A stretch of DNA of 59,874 nucleotides from Planctomycetota bacterium (GTDB taxonomy: Bacteria; Planctomycetota; Phycisphaerae; Sedimentisphaerales; Anaerobacaceae). This document shows positions 16,280 to 25,749 of the stretch, one piece after another. Location: the NCBI GenBank assembly GCA_030605475.1, contig JAUWIG010000057.1, positions 1-59,874 on the forward strand. Reading direction: 5' to 3'. Under the pieces are notes generated by a model. That model saw nothing but the letters and a program-made list of their open reading frames with translations, was not told the DNA's origin and did not search any database. Made by a program: the position numbers and the translations under genes. The first letter of the stretch is position 1. Each line of letters opens with the position of its first letter.

Positions 16280-16951
16280 TCACTTTTTCGCTGAGGCCCT
16301 GAGTGCTTTTTTAAGCTCTTTGAGAATTCCTTTCGCGACGAACCTGTTGCCCTGTTTGTTTGGATGAATTCTATCGGCCCAGTAAGGCCCTGTGCCGTTA
16401 GGCTTTATATCTATCTGCATATTGGGCACATAAAAACAGCCATACTTTTTGCAAATTTCTTCCTCCATATGCCAAATGCTCTCGGCAAAGCCGTAGCGCT
16501 GGGGTCCAAACTCCACTTTTTCCTCAAGCAAATAATCCCTTTGGCCGAAACAACTTGCAATAACCACCTCTATTGCGGCCTGCTTTGCGCGGGCCGCCAT
16601 ATCCTCAAGGTCCGCCTTCAATTGTGATATATCCCTTTTCATCTGCCAGAAGTCACTGCCCCCAAGCTCGATAATGACCACATCCGGTTTAAGGTCCAAT
16701 ACATCGCGTTCGAACCTGGCCCTTCCATCGGCGAGGGTATCGTGGTTAACTCCTTTATTTACAATAATTTCGTTCGGAAGCCATTCTGCAAGCCAATCTG
16801 AATACCTGCCGTTTAGCTCCCCGCAGGTGGTTAAACTGTCGCCAAGGCAGACAATAGTCCTGCTCTGTCGCTGCTTTCTGCAACCGGCAGGGGCCACCAG
16901 GCCGGCCAAAACAACCACACAAAAAATTAAGACCTTTACCCGCAACAACAT
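16280..16951 (-). CDS. SGNH/GDSL-type hydrolase lipoprotein
   Basis: Predicted exported esterase or deacetylase. Start 16951 gives a lipoprotein signal ending APAGC with Cys24; an ATG 42 bases upstream adds no useful signal. The SGNH blocks are all visible: block I IVCLGDSLTTCG with nucleophile Ser39, block II and III glycine/acid positions (VNHDTLADGRARF and IIELGGSDFW), and block V ADRIHPNKQGN with the catalytic Asp and His. GGSD replaces the more usual GxND at block III. Length (about 223 residues) is normal. Such enzymes remove acetyl or acyl groups from polysaccharides or lipids, which fits the neighbouring glycosidase-like gene (inference). Confidence 0.82.
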   Translation of the reverse strand: MLLRVKVLIFCVVVLAGLVAPAGCRKQRQSRTIVCLGDSLTTCGELNGRYSDWLAEWLPNEIIVNKGVNHDTLADGRARFERDVLDLKPDVVIIELGGSDFWQMKRDISQLKADLEDMAARAKQAAIEVVIASCFGQRDYLLEEKVEFGPQRYGFAESIWHMEEEICKKYGCFYVPNMQIDIKPNGTGPYWADRIHPNKQGNRFVAKGILKELKKALRASAKK

Positions 16952-17133
16952 AGAAACTTTTATATACCAAAATCGAGCCGATGTAAACAGCATATAGCAT
17001 GTGGGTTTCTTTTTTCAGCCGTATGCGCTATTTTTAGCCTTTGCAGCAGTATATATCACAAATGCTAATTGCCTTTTCACTTTACAAGAGTGTTTAGCGG
17101 TGATAGAATCCATCAGCCTGGATTATACAATAA

Positions 17134-17418
17134 ATGCGAAACAGGGAAATGGCTGGCAAAATCATTATTGATACCGAACGGTGCAAAGGCTGCGGCTTGT
17201 GTGTAATAGTATGTCCTAAGAACAGCATCGTCATCTCCAGGCACTCCAACAAAAACGGTTACTTCCCCGCCCAGGTGAACAATATCAATTGTACAGGCTG
17301 CGCTATGTGTGCCATTATCTGCCCGGAGGCGATAATCGAGGTACATCGCGACAATAATATAGCAGCTGTCGAGTCAGCCAAGAAAGACAGACCAAGTTTA
17401 ATCGAGGAAAAAGCGTGA
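17134..17418 (+). CDS. korD: 2-oxoacid:ferredoxin oxidoreductase delta subunit (2x[4Fe-4S] ferredoxin)
   Basis: A 94-residue ferredoxin-like subunit. Two complete cluster motifs are present: CKGCGLCVIVCPK and CTGCAMCAIICPE. It passes electrons from the thiamine centre of the enzyme complex to external ferredoxin. The start may be 17134 or the in-frame ATG at 17149; neither has a strong ribosome-binding site, although AGGGA lies close to the second. It overlaps the alpha-subunit gene by four bases (GTGA). The order delta, alpha, beta, gamma is the one seen in methanogen and other anaerobe korDABC clusters. Confidence 0.9.
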   Translation: MRNREMAGKIIIDTERCKGCGLCVIVCPKNSIVISRHSNKNGYFPAQVNNINCTGCAMCAIICPEAIIEVHRDNNIAAVESAKKDRPSLIEEKA

Positions 17419-18500
17419 ACGAAAGGATTTTAATGTGCGGCAATGAGGCCCTTGCAGAAGCGGCTATCATTGCCGGGGTTGACGCATATTTTGGCTACCC
17501 GATTACGCCGCAAAACGAAATCACCGCCTATATGTCGAAACGGATGCCCGAGGAGGGCCGAGTCTTTGTGCAAAGTGAAAGCGAACTTGCAGCTATCAAT
17601 ATGGTATTTGGTGCCTCGGCCACAGGCAAAAGGACAATGACAACCTCCTCCAGTCCGGGTATCAGTCTGATGCAGGAGGGGATAAGCTATCTGTCAGGCG
17701 CCGAACTGCCGGCGGTGGTTGTTAATGTAATGCGAGGCGGGCCCGGCCTGGGCAATATTGCCCCTTCACAGGGCGACTACTTCCAGGCCACCCGCGGCGG
17801 CGGACACGGCGATTACCGAACCATCACGCTGGGGCCATCCAGTGTGCAGGAACTGGCTGACTGTATGTCACTGGCATTTGACCTTGCAGACCAATACCGA
17901 ATGACTGTTGTGGTACTGGCTGACGGTTTTCTGGGCCAGATGATGGAGCCGGTAGTGTTAGATAAAAAGCCGCGGCGAAAACTGCCGCCCAAAGACTGGG
18001 CCCTGACCGGCGCCGAAGGCAGAGAGCAAAACATCGTCCGGTCTTTATGGCTGGGTGAGGGAGTGCTGGAAGAGCTCAACTATAAGCTGCAGGCCAAATA
18101 TGAGCAGGTGCAAAAAAATGAAGTCATCTGCGAAGAATACGAGGTTGACGATGCCGAAATCGTAGTGGTTGCATACGGCATTGCAGCAAGAATCGTGCGC
18201 TCTGCAGTGAACAAGGCAAGAGAAGAAGGAATTAAGGCCGGGTGGATACGGCCTATCACCCTGTGGCCCTTTCCAACAAAGCAAATCAACAGGGCCGCCG
18301 AAGAACTGCGGATTTTTCTGACAGTGGAAATGAGCTGTGGGCAAATGGTTGAAGACGTGAAACTGGCCGTAGCCGGCAAGGCACCGGTATTATTTTATGG
18401 CCGAGCCGGCGGCAGCGTACCGAGCGTTGACGAGGTTCTGGAAAGAATCAGACAATTGACAATACCTGCAAATAAGCAAAAAGTGAAAAGCAAAAAATGA
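17415..18500 (+). CDS. korA: 2-oxoacid:ferredoxin oxidoreductase alpha subunit
   Basis: Catalytic subunit of an oxygen-sensitive enzyme that interconverts a 2-oxoacid and an acyl-CoA using ferredoxin. The 361-residue protein has the family features YFGYPITPQNEI, SESELAAINMVFGASATGKR, TMTTSSSPGISLMQEG, RGGPGLGNIAPSQGD and the C-terminal VEMSCGQMVEDVKLAV. The short, single-domain form fits 2-oxoglutarate (Kor) or branched-chain (Vor) enzymes rather than the long pyruvate type; the substrate is inferred as 2-oxoglutarate but Vor is possible. The start is GTG, with GAGGAAA six bases upstream. It points to an anaerobic or reductive carbon metabolism. Confidence 0.92.
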   Translation: MNERILMCGNEALAEAAIIAGVDAYFGYPITPQNEITAYMSKRMPEEGRVFVQSESELAAINMVFGASATGKRTMTTSSSPGISLMQEGISYLSGAELPAVVVNVMRGGPGLGNIAPSQGDYFQATRGGGHGDYRTITLGPSSVQELADCMSLAFDLADQYRMTVVVLADGFLGQMMEPVVLDKKPRRKLPPKDWALTGAEGREQNIVRSLWLGEGVLEELNYKLQAKYEQVQKNEVICEEYEVDDAEIVVVAYGIAARIVRSAVNKAREEGIKAGWIRPITLWPFPTKQINRAAEELRIFLTVEMSCGQMVEDVKLAVAGKAPVLFYGRAGGSVPSVDEVLERIRQLTIPANKQKVKSKK

Positions 18501-19246
18501 AAACAGTATTTACACGAACAGCTACGCTCAAAGATTGCCCGACGCATTATTGTCCCGGATGCGGACACGGGATTGCTCACCGATTGATAGCTGAGGCAAT
18601 CGATGAGCTGGGCATACGAGGACGAACTATCGGCATAGCGCCTGTAGGATGCGCGGTGTTGGCATACGATTACCTTGATGTAGATATGATTGAGGTGGCA
18701 CACGGCAGAGCACCGGCGGTAGCAACGGGGATGAAAAGGACCAACCCGGACAAAATAATCTTCTCCTACCAGGGCGACGGTGACCTGGCGGCAATCGGAA
18801 CAGCGGAGATTATCCACGCTGCGCACAGAGCTGAACAACTAACGGTTGTCTTTATTAATAACGCGGTATTCGGGATGACGGGGGGGCAGATGGCACCGAC
18901 GACCGTTCTTGGCCAGGTGACAGCCACAACGCAAAAAGGCCGGGAAGCCATCGGCGAGGGCTACCCGCTGCAAATATGTGAATTATTGGCAGTGCTGCCG
19001 GGCGCAATCTATATTGAGAGGTGCTCGGTGTATAATCCGGCGCAAGTCCGCAAGACCAAAAAGGCTATCAAACATGCCTTTGAGCTGCAGGTCAACGGGG
19101 CCGAAGGTCTGTCACTGGTTGAGGTACTTTCACCCTGCCCGACATATTGGCGAATGACACCAGCCAAGGCAATGGAATGGATAGAAAAAGAAATGACAAA
19201 GACTTTTCCGCTGGGCTGCTTAAAAAGTTTTGAGTTAACGAAATGA
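18497..19246 (+). CDS. korB: 2-oxoacid:ferredoxin oxidoreductase beta subunit (thiamine diphosphate-binding)
   Basis: Binds thiamine diphosphate and a [4Fe-4S] cluster. In the 249-residue protein, HYCPGCGHGIAHR carries the conserved CxxC pair, and the thiamine motif runs from GDGDLAAIGTAEIIHA to the downstream NNAVFGMTGGQMAPTT. APVGCAVLAYDY contributes a further cysteine. Both its start and stop overlap its neighbours by four bases (ATGA), so the three subunits are made in step. Confidence 0.94.
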   Translation: MKTVFTRTATLKDCPTHYCPGCGHGIAHRLIAEAIDELGIRGRTIGIAPVGCAVLAYDYLDVDMIEVAHGRAPAVATGMKRTNPDKIIFSYQGDGDLAAIGTAEIIHAAHRAEQLTVVFINNAVFGMTGGQMAPTTVLGQVTATTQKGREAIGEGYPLQICELLAVLPGAIYIERCSVYNPAQVRKTKKAIKHAFELQVNGAEGLSLVEVLSPCPTYWRMTPAKAMEWIEKEMTKTFPLGCLKSFELTK

Positions 19247-19800
19247 CATCAAACGATTTTTATGAAGAGGTTATCATTGCCGGCTTCGGCGGGCAGGGGA
19301 TTATATTGGCCGGCAAAGCGCTGGCTCAGACGGCAATGAAAGCGGGTAAAGAGGTAACTCATATGCCCTCATACGGTGCTGAGGTTCGCGGCGGTACATC
19401 CAATTGTATGGTTGTTATCGCAGATGAACCAATCGCATCGCCTTTGGTCAGCCAACCTAACTCGGTGATTGTAATGAACAAGGCCTCGCTGAATAAATTT
19501 GCTGGCCGTATCAAAAGCGGCGGATTGTTAGTGATGAACAGCTCCCTGATTGACAATAAGCCGGAATTAGCTAATACGATTGAGGTATTAGCGGTGCCGG
19601 CTGACGATATCGCCGCTGAATTAGGTAATCCAAAAGCCGCTAATATGGTGGCACTGGGCGCGTATTTGCAAAAGCGCCAAATCTTCAGCCCCGATGCGGC
19701 GGCAGAGAGTCTACCGGACGTTCTTGCCAAGCGGTACCATAAGACACTACCGGTCAATACCGAAGCTTTACGCCGGGGTGGGCAATTCGCTAAAAAATAG
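19243..19800 (+). CDS. korC: 2-oxoacid:ferredoxin oxidoreductase gamma subunit
   Basis: The 185-residue gamma subunit shows IIAGFGGQGIILAGKALAQT at the start, THMPSYGAEVRGGTSNCMVV and the NMVALGAYL element, all typical of the family, and completes the four-part enzyme. It ends 24 bases before the lone ExbD gene. The spacer holds GCGTATAAG micro-repeats. Confidence 0.94.
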   Translation: MTSNDFYEEVIIAGFGGQGIILAGKALAQTAMKAGKEVTHMPSYGAEVRGGTSNCMVVIADEPIASPLVSQPNSVIVMNKASLNKFAGRIKSGGLLVMNSSLIDNKPELANTIEVLAVPADDIAAELGNPKAANMVALGAYLQKRQIFSPDAAAESLPDVLAKRYHKTLPVNTEALRRGGQFAKK

Positions 19801-19823
19801 CGTATAAGAAATAGCCTGTAGCT

Positions 19824-20309
19824 ATGCAAAACGAAAGTCTGCAAAGAGATGTTTTTGGGCGGCTGAACAGCCATCGGCGGCGCCTGTTTACTTTGCGTAT
19901 GGCACCGATGATAGACATTATATTTCTGCTGCTGATATTTTTTCTTGTAGCAGCGAAGTGGAGGCCGGAGGAAAATTTTCTGCCGTTCCAATTACCCGCC
20001 GCACAGGCGCAGGACCGTCAACTCGGAAGACCTGAGCCTCTAACAATATATATTTTTGCAACGGAGGCCGGCTGCCAGGTGCAGATAGGCCAATTCGCCG
20101 CCGTACAAATAAAGAACGACAACATCGAGACAAATCTGGCTATGCTGATGACAAAAATAGAGCAGTGCCTGCTTACCCAAAAAAGATTCGCCACCGACCC
20201 GATAGAAATCGTGTGCGGCCCGCAAGTAAAATGGGAACATCTGGCAAAAATATACAATATGTTTTTCGGAGCAGGCCTGACCGATATCACATTCCAAATG
20301 ACAGAGTGA
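19824..20309 (+). CDS. ExbD/TolR-family protein without adjacent ExbB
   Basis: A 161-residue protein with a cytoplasmic N-terminal tail, one membrane helix (about residues 29-50, MAPMIDIIFLLLIFFLVAAKW) carrying the conserved Asp that takes part in proton movement in ExbD and TolR, and a periplasmic domain. ExbD works with a five-subunit ExbB channel; no exbB lies next to it, the nearest being at 27.4 kb on the other strand. Its stop overlaps the start of the following 769-codon gene, so the two are likely to work together. It differs clearly from the second ExbD at 26.8 kb. Confidence 0.82.
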   Translation: MQNESLQRDVFGRLNSHRRRLFTLRMAPMIDIIFLLLIFFLVAAKWRPEENFLPFQLPAAQAQDRQLGRPEPLTIYIFATEAGCQVQIGQFAAVQIKNDNIETNLAMLMTKIEQCLLTQKRFATDPIEIVCGPQVKWEHLAKIYNMFFGAGLTDITFQMTE

Positions 20310-22612
20310 GACGCGTGGCTGCCTCAAATAAATATGCCTCTAAAATAGCAACCGTTTTGTGCGTTGTATCTTTCTTTTTATCTGTAGCCGCAAGCTCAGC
20401 TAACGCACTTGCGACCGCTGAGGATATTAACAACCTGGCCGAAAAGGTGAGGCTGACCGGCGATACATTTATGCAGGAAAGCTTCGAACTGCGGATGAAA
20501 TATGAATACAGCGGGCAATTTCTAAATCCAAACGATAGAGACAATCTGCACAAACTTGCAAAAAGAGCCAGCAACAAGCTTCAAGCAATTGCAGATGAGC
20601 AACGAGAGCTGAAACGGCAAATCGAAGATTACGAAGGCGACGATTGGGACGAAAGATACGGTTTAACAGGGCTCTGGAGAAAGCTGTCCGCGGATTTGTA
20701 CAAAAGCAAGTTAAACAAATGCGAAATTGATTTTTACCTGGCATTAACAGCCAGCCAACAAAAAAGAGATAACGTATTACACAAAATATTGGCCGAAATA
20801 GACTCGCTGAACTTAACCCGCCTGCCAGCTAATTGCCAACTTTTAAAGGCAAAAACGCTCGCTTTGCTTGGCCGGAGCGACCCTGCTTATAAACAATCGG
20901 CAATAAATCAATTCAATATGCTTATGGTTCGGTCTGATATGAGTCATTCGACTGTTTTTGGGACAGCCATAGAAAGAATTAAATTGGTCGGCCTAACCGA
21001 ACCGGGCCAGTTAGAGAAACTGACGAAGGAACTTTCACAAAGCGGTTGCGCCGATGACCTTGAACTGGTCCTGTCTCTGGCGTTTCTGCAACGACGATAC
21101 GCTCCTGAACTCTTTGAAAGAACAATAAAAGCCTGGCCACAAACAGAAGATTTTCTCGGCTCATCTGTATTGTCGGATTTATCCCATCGAATCACACAGG
21201 GACAACTAACGAAACAAAATTTAGAGCAAATTAGTGTATTTGAAGCAGAGCTCACTGCCCTCGCTGCCTGGAAGAATGAAACGGAAGACTATAAAACGCT
21301 GCTGGACCACCTCTCAAGTGCAGAGAAATTTCAAACACCTTTAATACTTTACGTTTCAGCAGTCAAATTCGTGGATTCTTCTCCAACTAAAGCGATTAAT
21401 CTTTTGGTAAAGGCAAGTAAACTTCAGAAGATTAAAAAAAGCGACAAGCTGGACGTGGCGGCCTACGAAATCGCCAAACAAGCGGCACAGCTTGCGTATA
21501 ATTTGTTCATATCAGCCCCTGCCAGCAACAAGCAGGGGTGCCCACTTGCTATCGAAGCTTTTGATAATTACAGCACAATGGCAAAGAAAAAAGTCGATGA
21601 GGAACTGGGATACCTTTACAGTATGGTTCTGAATGACTGCGGCGAGGATGAAAAGGCGAGAAAACTGCTGCAGAAAATCGCAGACAGACCGACGGGGGTT
21701 TGGCGCAACAGAGCGAAATTAGACCTCATAGTGCAAGAGATACAGCAAACTCAGGATGAAAACCAAAGCCGACAAAATGAGCTGCTCGAACAATTAAGTG
21801 ATTTTATCTTAAGCTGCCGCGGTCAAGATAAAAACAGTAACAGGCTGCGTATGGAAGCAATAAGCATATATTGCCAGACACTTCTTGAACGCAACGACAA
21901 ATTATCAGCGCAAAAGGTATTAGAAATTTTAGATAATGCTGAAACCACCCGTGGCAGCTCTGCCACAGGTATAAACCTTTATTTATTCAAATCACAGGCA
22001 CTCCAGCAGTTGGGAAGATTGGACGAGTCAGCTGGCTACATGCTTTTAGCTATTGAGCCGGACAGCGGCTCACTTGCCGGGGTAGTTGTGGAACTATTGT
22101 CTGAAGTTGTTGATACAATCGACCAGTTACAGATACAGACAGATGACTTCAACAAGATGATGCAGGACTGTAAAAAGCTGGCCGAATTTTGCTATGTATC
22201 TCTCAACAACCGGCAATCAGGTTTGTTTCTGGCGGAGATATCTGTTTTTGCAGCAGAGAAAGAAAAGGGGAAATTACTGGAAGTCGATAAACTGCTCAAC
22301 AATCTGGCCAAAAGCGGTAACGCCGATGATGTTGATTTGGTTCGATGCAGGGCAAGACTATCGGCCGAGCAGGATAAATTCAGTGAGGCGGCTGAATTGT
22401 GGGCACAGATTTGCAAAATGCGAAAAAACGAGGCGCTCTTGGCAAATAAGCGAAGCTGGAAATGGTGGCGGGCCAAGTTTTATGAGCTTAACTACTGGGC
22501 TAAATGTCCGCAGACAAAAAAAGAAGACATCCTACATACTATCGAGATTCTCGAAAATAGTTTCCCCGATATCCCCCCTTTATGGGCTGAAAAAATGAAC
22601 TTGCTGAAATAA
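20306..22612 (+). CDS. Large exported alpha-helical repeat protein, function unknown
   Basis: About 768 residues. The GTG at 20306 makes a GTGA overlap with the ExbD stop and puts a signal peptide at the front (ASKIATVLCVVSFFLSVAAS followed by SANA), so it is preferred over the longer upstream frame that runs inside exbD. The mature part is almost wholly helical, with TPR- or HAT-like pairs such as KTLALLGRSDPAYKQSAI, LFKSQALQQLGRLDESAGYM and ARLSAEQDKFSEAAELW. No enzyme motif is visible. It may be a periplasmic scaffold read or moved by the preceding ExbD (inference). Confidence 0.7.
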   Translation: MRRVAASNKYASKIATVLCVVSFFLSVAASSANALATAEDINNLAEKVRLTGDTFMQESFELRMKYEYSGQFLNPNDRDNLHKLAKRASNKLQAIADEQRELKRQIEDYEGDDWDERYGLTGLWRKLSADLYKSKLNKCEIDFYLALTASQQKRDNVLHKILAEIDSLNLTRLPANCQLLKAKTLALLGRSDPAYKQSAINQFNMLMVRSDMSHSTVFGTAIERIKLVGLTEPGQLEKLTKELSQSGCADDLELVLSLAFLQRRYAPELFERTIKAWPQTEDFLGSSVLSDLSHRITQGQLTKQNLEQISVFEAELTALAAWKNETEDYKTLLDHLSSAEKFQTPLILYVSAVKFVDSSPTKAINLLVKASKLQKIKKSDKLDVAAYEIAKQAAQLAYNLFISAPASNKQGCPLAIEAFDNYSTMAKKKVDEELGYLYSMVLNDCGEDEKARKLLQKIADRPTGVWRNRAKLDLIVQEIQQTQDENQSRQNELLEQLSDFILSCRGQDKNSNRLRMEAISIYCQTLLERNDKLSAQKVLEILDNAETTRGSSATGINLYLFKSQALQQLGRLDESAGYMLLAIEPDSGSLAGVVVELLSEVVDTIDQLQIQTDDFNKMMQDCKKLAEFCYVSLNNRQSGLFLAEISVFAAEKEKGKLLEVDKLLNNLAKSGNADDVDLVRCRARLSAEQDKFSEAAELWAQICKMRKNEALLANKRSWKWWRAKFYELNYWAKCPQTKKEDILHTIEILENSFPDIPPLWAEKMNLLK

Positions 22613-22666
22613 CAATGTTTGCGATAAAATAATTTTTTCAAATCTAAAATTAAGGAGAAAAACAAT

Positions 22667-24364
22667 ATGAATCGGATGAAAGGATATGGTGTATTACTAT
22701 TTGTGTGTATGACGTTATCCTTCTCTGTCGCGGGCGCCGCGGAGGACAAACAGGGTCAGCGCAAAAACAGACCGGCTCAATACAAGGCATACCACAGAAA
22801 TGCAATTTCCCAAATCGTAGATGGCGAGTACGATAGCGCTGTAAAACGCTTTGAATATTATCTTGAGGGACATCCCAACGACCTGGAGTCTCTGTATGGC
22901 CTGGCGGTCGCCTATACTCAAAAGCAAGATACTAACAAAGCCATAAAGTACGTGAAGCAGGCCGTTGATGCGGGGCTGTCTTTTGGCCGTTTCCTTGCCG
23001 GTCCGAGAAGTTTGCTCGCGCCACTGACCGACAGTGCTGAGTTTAAGGAGCTGGCGAAAAAGCATGCTGTGGAGCTGGTGCATGGCCCAATGCTCGGTTG
23101 TGTTACCGATACCAGCGTAAAATTTTGGCTTCGAACAGCCAGTGAAGTTCCTGTCCAGGTTCTTATCCGGGAATCAGAAAAAACCGGTTCAGCCATTAAA
23201 TCAGAGATTGTCAAAACAAACAAAGATAGAGACTTCACGACCGTGATTGCAGTGCAGGGTCTAAAGCCGGACACGCAGTATTACTACGAACTGCTGGTAA
23301 ACGGCAAAAAGGAGCCGAAGCGGCGGTCGTTCCGCACGTTTAGGGCCTGCGGTGCAAAAGGCAAGCTGCAGGTCGGCTTTGGTGGCGGGGCCGGCTATAC
23401 GCCACAGCACGAAAGAATGTGGAATACGATTGCGTCGCACAATCTGCCGGCATTTCTCTTCCTCGGCGATAACGTGTATATCGACCACCCGAAACAACCG
23501 CCGGTTCAACAATATTGCTATTATCGACGTCGGAGTCGTCCTGAGTTCCGGGACTTCGCCGCCAGCAGAGCTATTTATGCCATCTGGGACGACCACGACT
23601 TCGGCACAAACGACTGTATTGGCGGAGCGGATATCGATAAGCCAGATTGGAAAAAGTCGGTGTGGCGCATATTCCGCGACAACTGGAACAATCCAAACTA
23701 CGGTGGAGAGACGAGCCAGCCGGGCTGCTGGTTTGACTTTTCCATCGGTGACGTGGACTTCTTTATGCTTGATGGACGCTACTACCGCACCGACCCGCAG
23801 AAAGACAACCCGACCATGCTGGGACCCGTGCAAAAAAAGTGGCTGCTTGAAAAATTGAAGGCATCGAAAGCGACCTTCAAAGTTCTTGCCAGCCCCGTTC
23901 CCTGGTCATACGGTGCCAAAGGCGGTATTCAAATTACCAGGCGTGGAAAGGTTGCGGGCAGTCTCGACACATGGGAAGGATTTAAGGCCGAACGTGAGGA
24001 GATATTTTCGTTCCTTGAAGAAAATAAGATTGACGGAGTGATTCTTATCTCAGCCGACCGGCACCGCTCCGACGCACGGAAGATTGAACGGCCGAACGGA
24101 TATGCATTGTATGAGTTCGAAAGCTCAAAGCTGACCAACGTCCACACGCACGACCTGATGCCCAGCGCCTTATTTGGCTATAACGAGAAATGCTCCTTCG
24201 GCCTGCTCACATTCGATACTACCATACCGGACCCGCAAGTTTCTTACCAGATTATCAATATTGATAACGAGGTCATCCATACGCTGTCGCTTAAGAAGAG
24301 ACAACTAACACACAAAAATAAAAGTACAGGCGCACAAGAGCATAAGGGCAGTGGAGGTCGGTAA
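22667..24364 (+). CDS. PhoD-like metallophosphoesterase with TPR N-terminus
   Basis: A 565-residue exported protein: signal peptide cut near Ala24, two TPR-like units (about residues 40-105, SAVKRFEYYLEGHPNDLESL onward), a Fibronectin-like PhoD N-terminal domain, and the PhoD catalytic domain. Metal-site motifs include FLGDNVYIDH (Asp268, Asn269), IWDDHDFGTND (Asp308-Asp311) and SADRHRSDARK (Asp464, His466). Family members are phosphodiesterases or alkaline phosphatases for phosphorus scavenging. AAGGAG lies nine bases before the ATG. The last 15-20 residues (from about KSTGAQEHKGSGGR) are encoded by the ACAAGAGCATAAGGG repeat, so the natural end has been replaced or extended. Confidence 0.85.
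   Translation: MNRMKGYGVLLFVCMTLSFSVAGAAEDKQGQRKNRPAQYKAYHRNAISQIVDGEYDSAVKRFEYYLEGHPNDLESLYGLAVAYTQKQDTNKAIKYVKQAVDAGLSFGRFLAGPRSLLAPLTDSAEFKELAKKHAVELVHGPMLGCVTDTSVKFWLRTASEVPVQVLIRESEKTGSAIKSEIVKTNKDRDFTTVIAVQGLKPDTQYYYELLVNGKKEPKRRSFRTFRACGAKGKLQVGFGGGAGYTPQHERMWNTIASHNLPAFLFLGDNVYIDHPKQPPVQQYCYYRRRSRPEFRDFAASRAIYAIWDDHDFGTNDCIGGADIDKPDWKKSVWRIFRDNWNNPNYGGETSQPGCWFDFSIGDVDFFMLDGRYYRTDPQKDNPTMLGPVQKKWLLEKLKASKATFKVLASPVPWSYGAKGGIQITRRGKVAGSLDTWEGFKAEREEIFSFLEENKIDGVILISADRHRSDARKIERPNGYALYEFESSKLTNVHTHDLMPSALFGYNEKCSFGLLTFDTTIPDPQVSYQIINIDNEVIHTLSLKKRQLTHKNKSTGAQEHKGSGGR
24320..24352 (+). repeat. ACAAGAGCATAAGGG repeat forming the end of the PhoD-like gene
   Basis: AAAGTACAGGCGCACAAGAG followed by CATAAGGGCAG matches the intergenic copy at 6683-6720 over most of its length and is read in frame to the stop. 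Confidence 0.8.
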
Positions 24365-24443
24365 ATAACTTGCCTAAATGGCCACGATTAACTACAATAG
24401 GCAATGAAAAAAACAGAGCTAACGTAAAAATAGGGGAATAACA

Positions 24444-25715
24444 ATGGCCAAGCAATCAAATAGTAAGAAACCTAAGGCAATCTGCAGCTTCTGCGGCCGG
24501 TCGGCAAGTCAGGTCGATACATTCGTAGAGGGTCCAAACAATGTCTTTATTTGCCCGGAATGCGTCGACCTGTGCCACGATATTATCCAGCAAAACCGCA
24601 AACGAATCAGCAGGGCAGGCATCAGTCTCAAAGAAATGCCCAGACCAAAAGAAATAAAAGAATATCTCGACCAGTATGTAATCGGCCAGGAACATGCCAA
24701 AAAGTACCTCTCCGTAGCGGTTCACAACCACTACAAACGGCTGCTACACACCGATAGTGACGATAGCGACATTGAAATCGACAAATCCAATGTTCTCTTA
24801 ATTGGGCCGACCGGTTCCGGCAAGACGCTGCTTGCCCGCACGCTTGCCCACTTTTTGAAAGTGCCATTCGCGATATGCGATGCAACCACTGTTACCGAGG
24901 CCGGATACGTCGGCGAAGACGTTGAAAACTTTCTGCTGCGACTGCTGCAGTCCGCAGACTACGATATAGAAGCTGCGCAACGAGGCATTGTCTATATAGA
25001 CGAAATCGACAAAATCGGCAAAACCTACCAGAACGTCTCAATCACCCGGGACGTCTCCGGCGAAGGTGTTCAGCAGGCGCTGCTGAAAATGCTCGAAGGA
25101 ACCACCGCTAATATCCCTCCACAAGGCGGAAGAAAACATCCGGAACAATCCTATATACAAATCGACACCACGCAAATACTTTTTATATGCGGCGGGACAT
25201 TCGTGGGCCTGGAAAACATTATCAAGAAACGACTCGGCAGAAAAATGATAGGCTTCGATTCAGAACTGGGCGGCAAAACAGATGAAAAAACCGAGTACAG
25301 CGAGATAATCAACCAGGTCATACCAGAAGATATCATCGAATATGGGATGATTCCCGAAATGGTTGGCAGACTACCGGTAATTACCACCCTGTCAGCTCTC
25401 GATGAAAACGCGCTTATAGATATACTAACCAAGCCGAAAAATGCGCTTATCAAGCAGTACCAAAAATTCTTTGAGATGGAAAACGCTGAGCTCGAATTTA
25501 CGACAGACGGCTTACACGCACTGGCACAAAAAGCACTCGAACGTGACACCGGCGCCAGGGCACTACGCTCGATTGCCGAGGAGCTGATGGTTGACTTGAT
25601 GTATCAACTGCCGGAAGAGCTAAAACCGGCAAAATACGTAATTACGCGGGATATAGTCGAAGGCAAAGCCGAATTGTTCACGGCAAAACAAAAAGCAAAA
25701 AAAGAATCTGCATAA
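24444..25715 (+). CDS. clpX: ATP-dependent Clp protease ATP-binding subunit ClpX
   Basis: AAA+ unfoldase that feeds substrates to ClpP. The 423-residue protein has the N-terminal C4 zinc finger (CSFCGR and [10 protein letters not shown]), Walker [16 protein letters not shown], the pore loop AGYVGED, Walker [11 protein letters not shown], sensor and RKH regions, and the IGF-loop segment near IGFDSELGG. Length and order are standard. clpP and tig, often upstream, are absent here; the gene follows the PhoD-like gene by 79 bases and precedes the methyltransferase by 34. Confidence 0.97.
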   Translation: MAKQSNSKKPKAICSFCGRSASQVDTFVEGPNNVFICPECVDLCHDIIQQNRKRISRAGISLKEMPRPKEIKEYLDQYVIGQEHAKKYLSVAVHNHYKRLLHTDSDDSDIEIDKSNVLLIGPTGSGKTLLARTLAHFLKVPFAICDATTVTEAGYVGEDVENFLLRLLQSADYDIEAAQRGIVYIDEIDKIGKTYQNVSITRDVSGEGVQQALLKMLEGTTANIPPQGGRKHPEQSYIQIDTTQILFICGGTFVGLENIIKKRLGRKMIGFDSELGGKTDEKTEYSEIINQVIPEDIIEYGMIPEMVGRLPVITTLSALDENALIDILTKPKNALIKQYQKFFEMENAELEFTTDGLHALAQKALERDTGARALRSIAEELMVDLMYQLPEELKPAKYVITRDIVEGKAELFTAKQKAKKESA

Positions 25716-25749
25716 AACCATAACTTATTAAAATTACAGGAGCTGCACG

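Noticed and set aside
20165..20305. Upstream extension of the helical-repeat protein to an ATG at 20165
   Set aside because: The extension lies wholly inside exbD and places the signal peptide at residue 60; GTG at 20306 with a 4-base overlap fits better.
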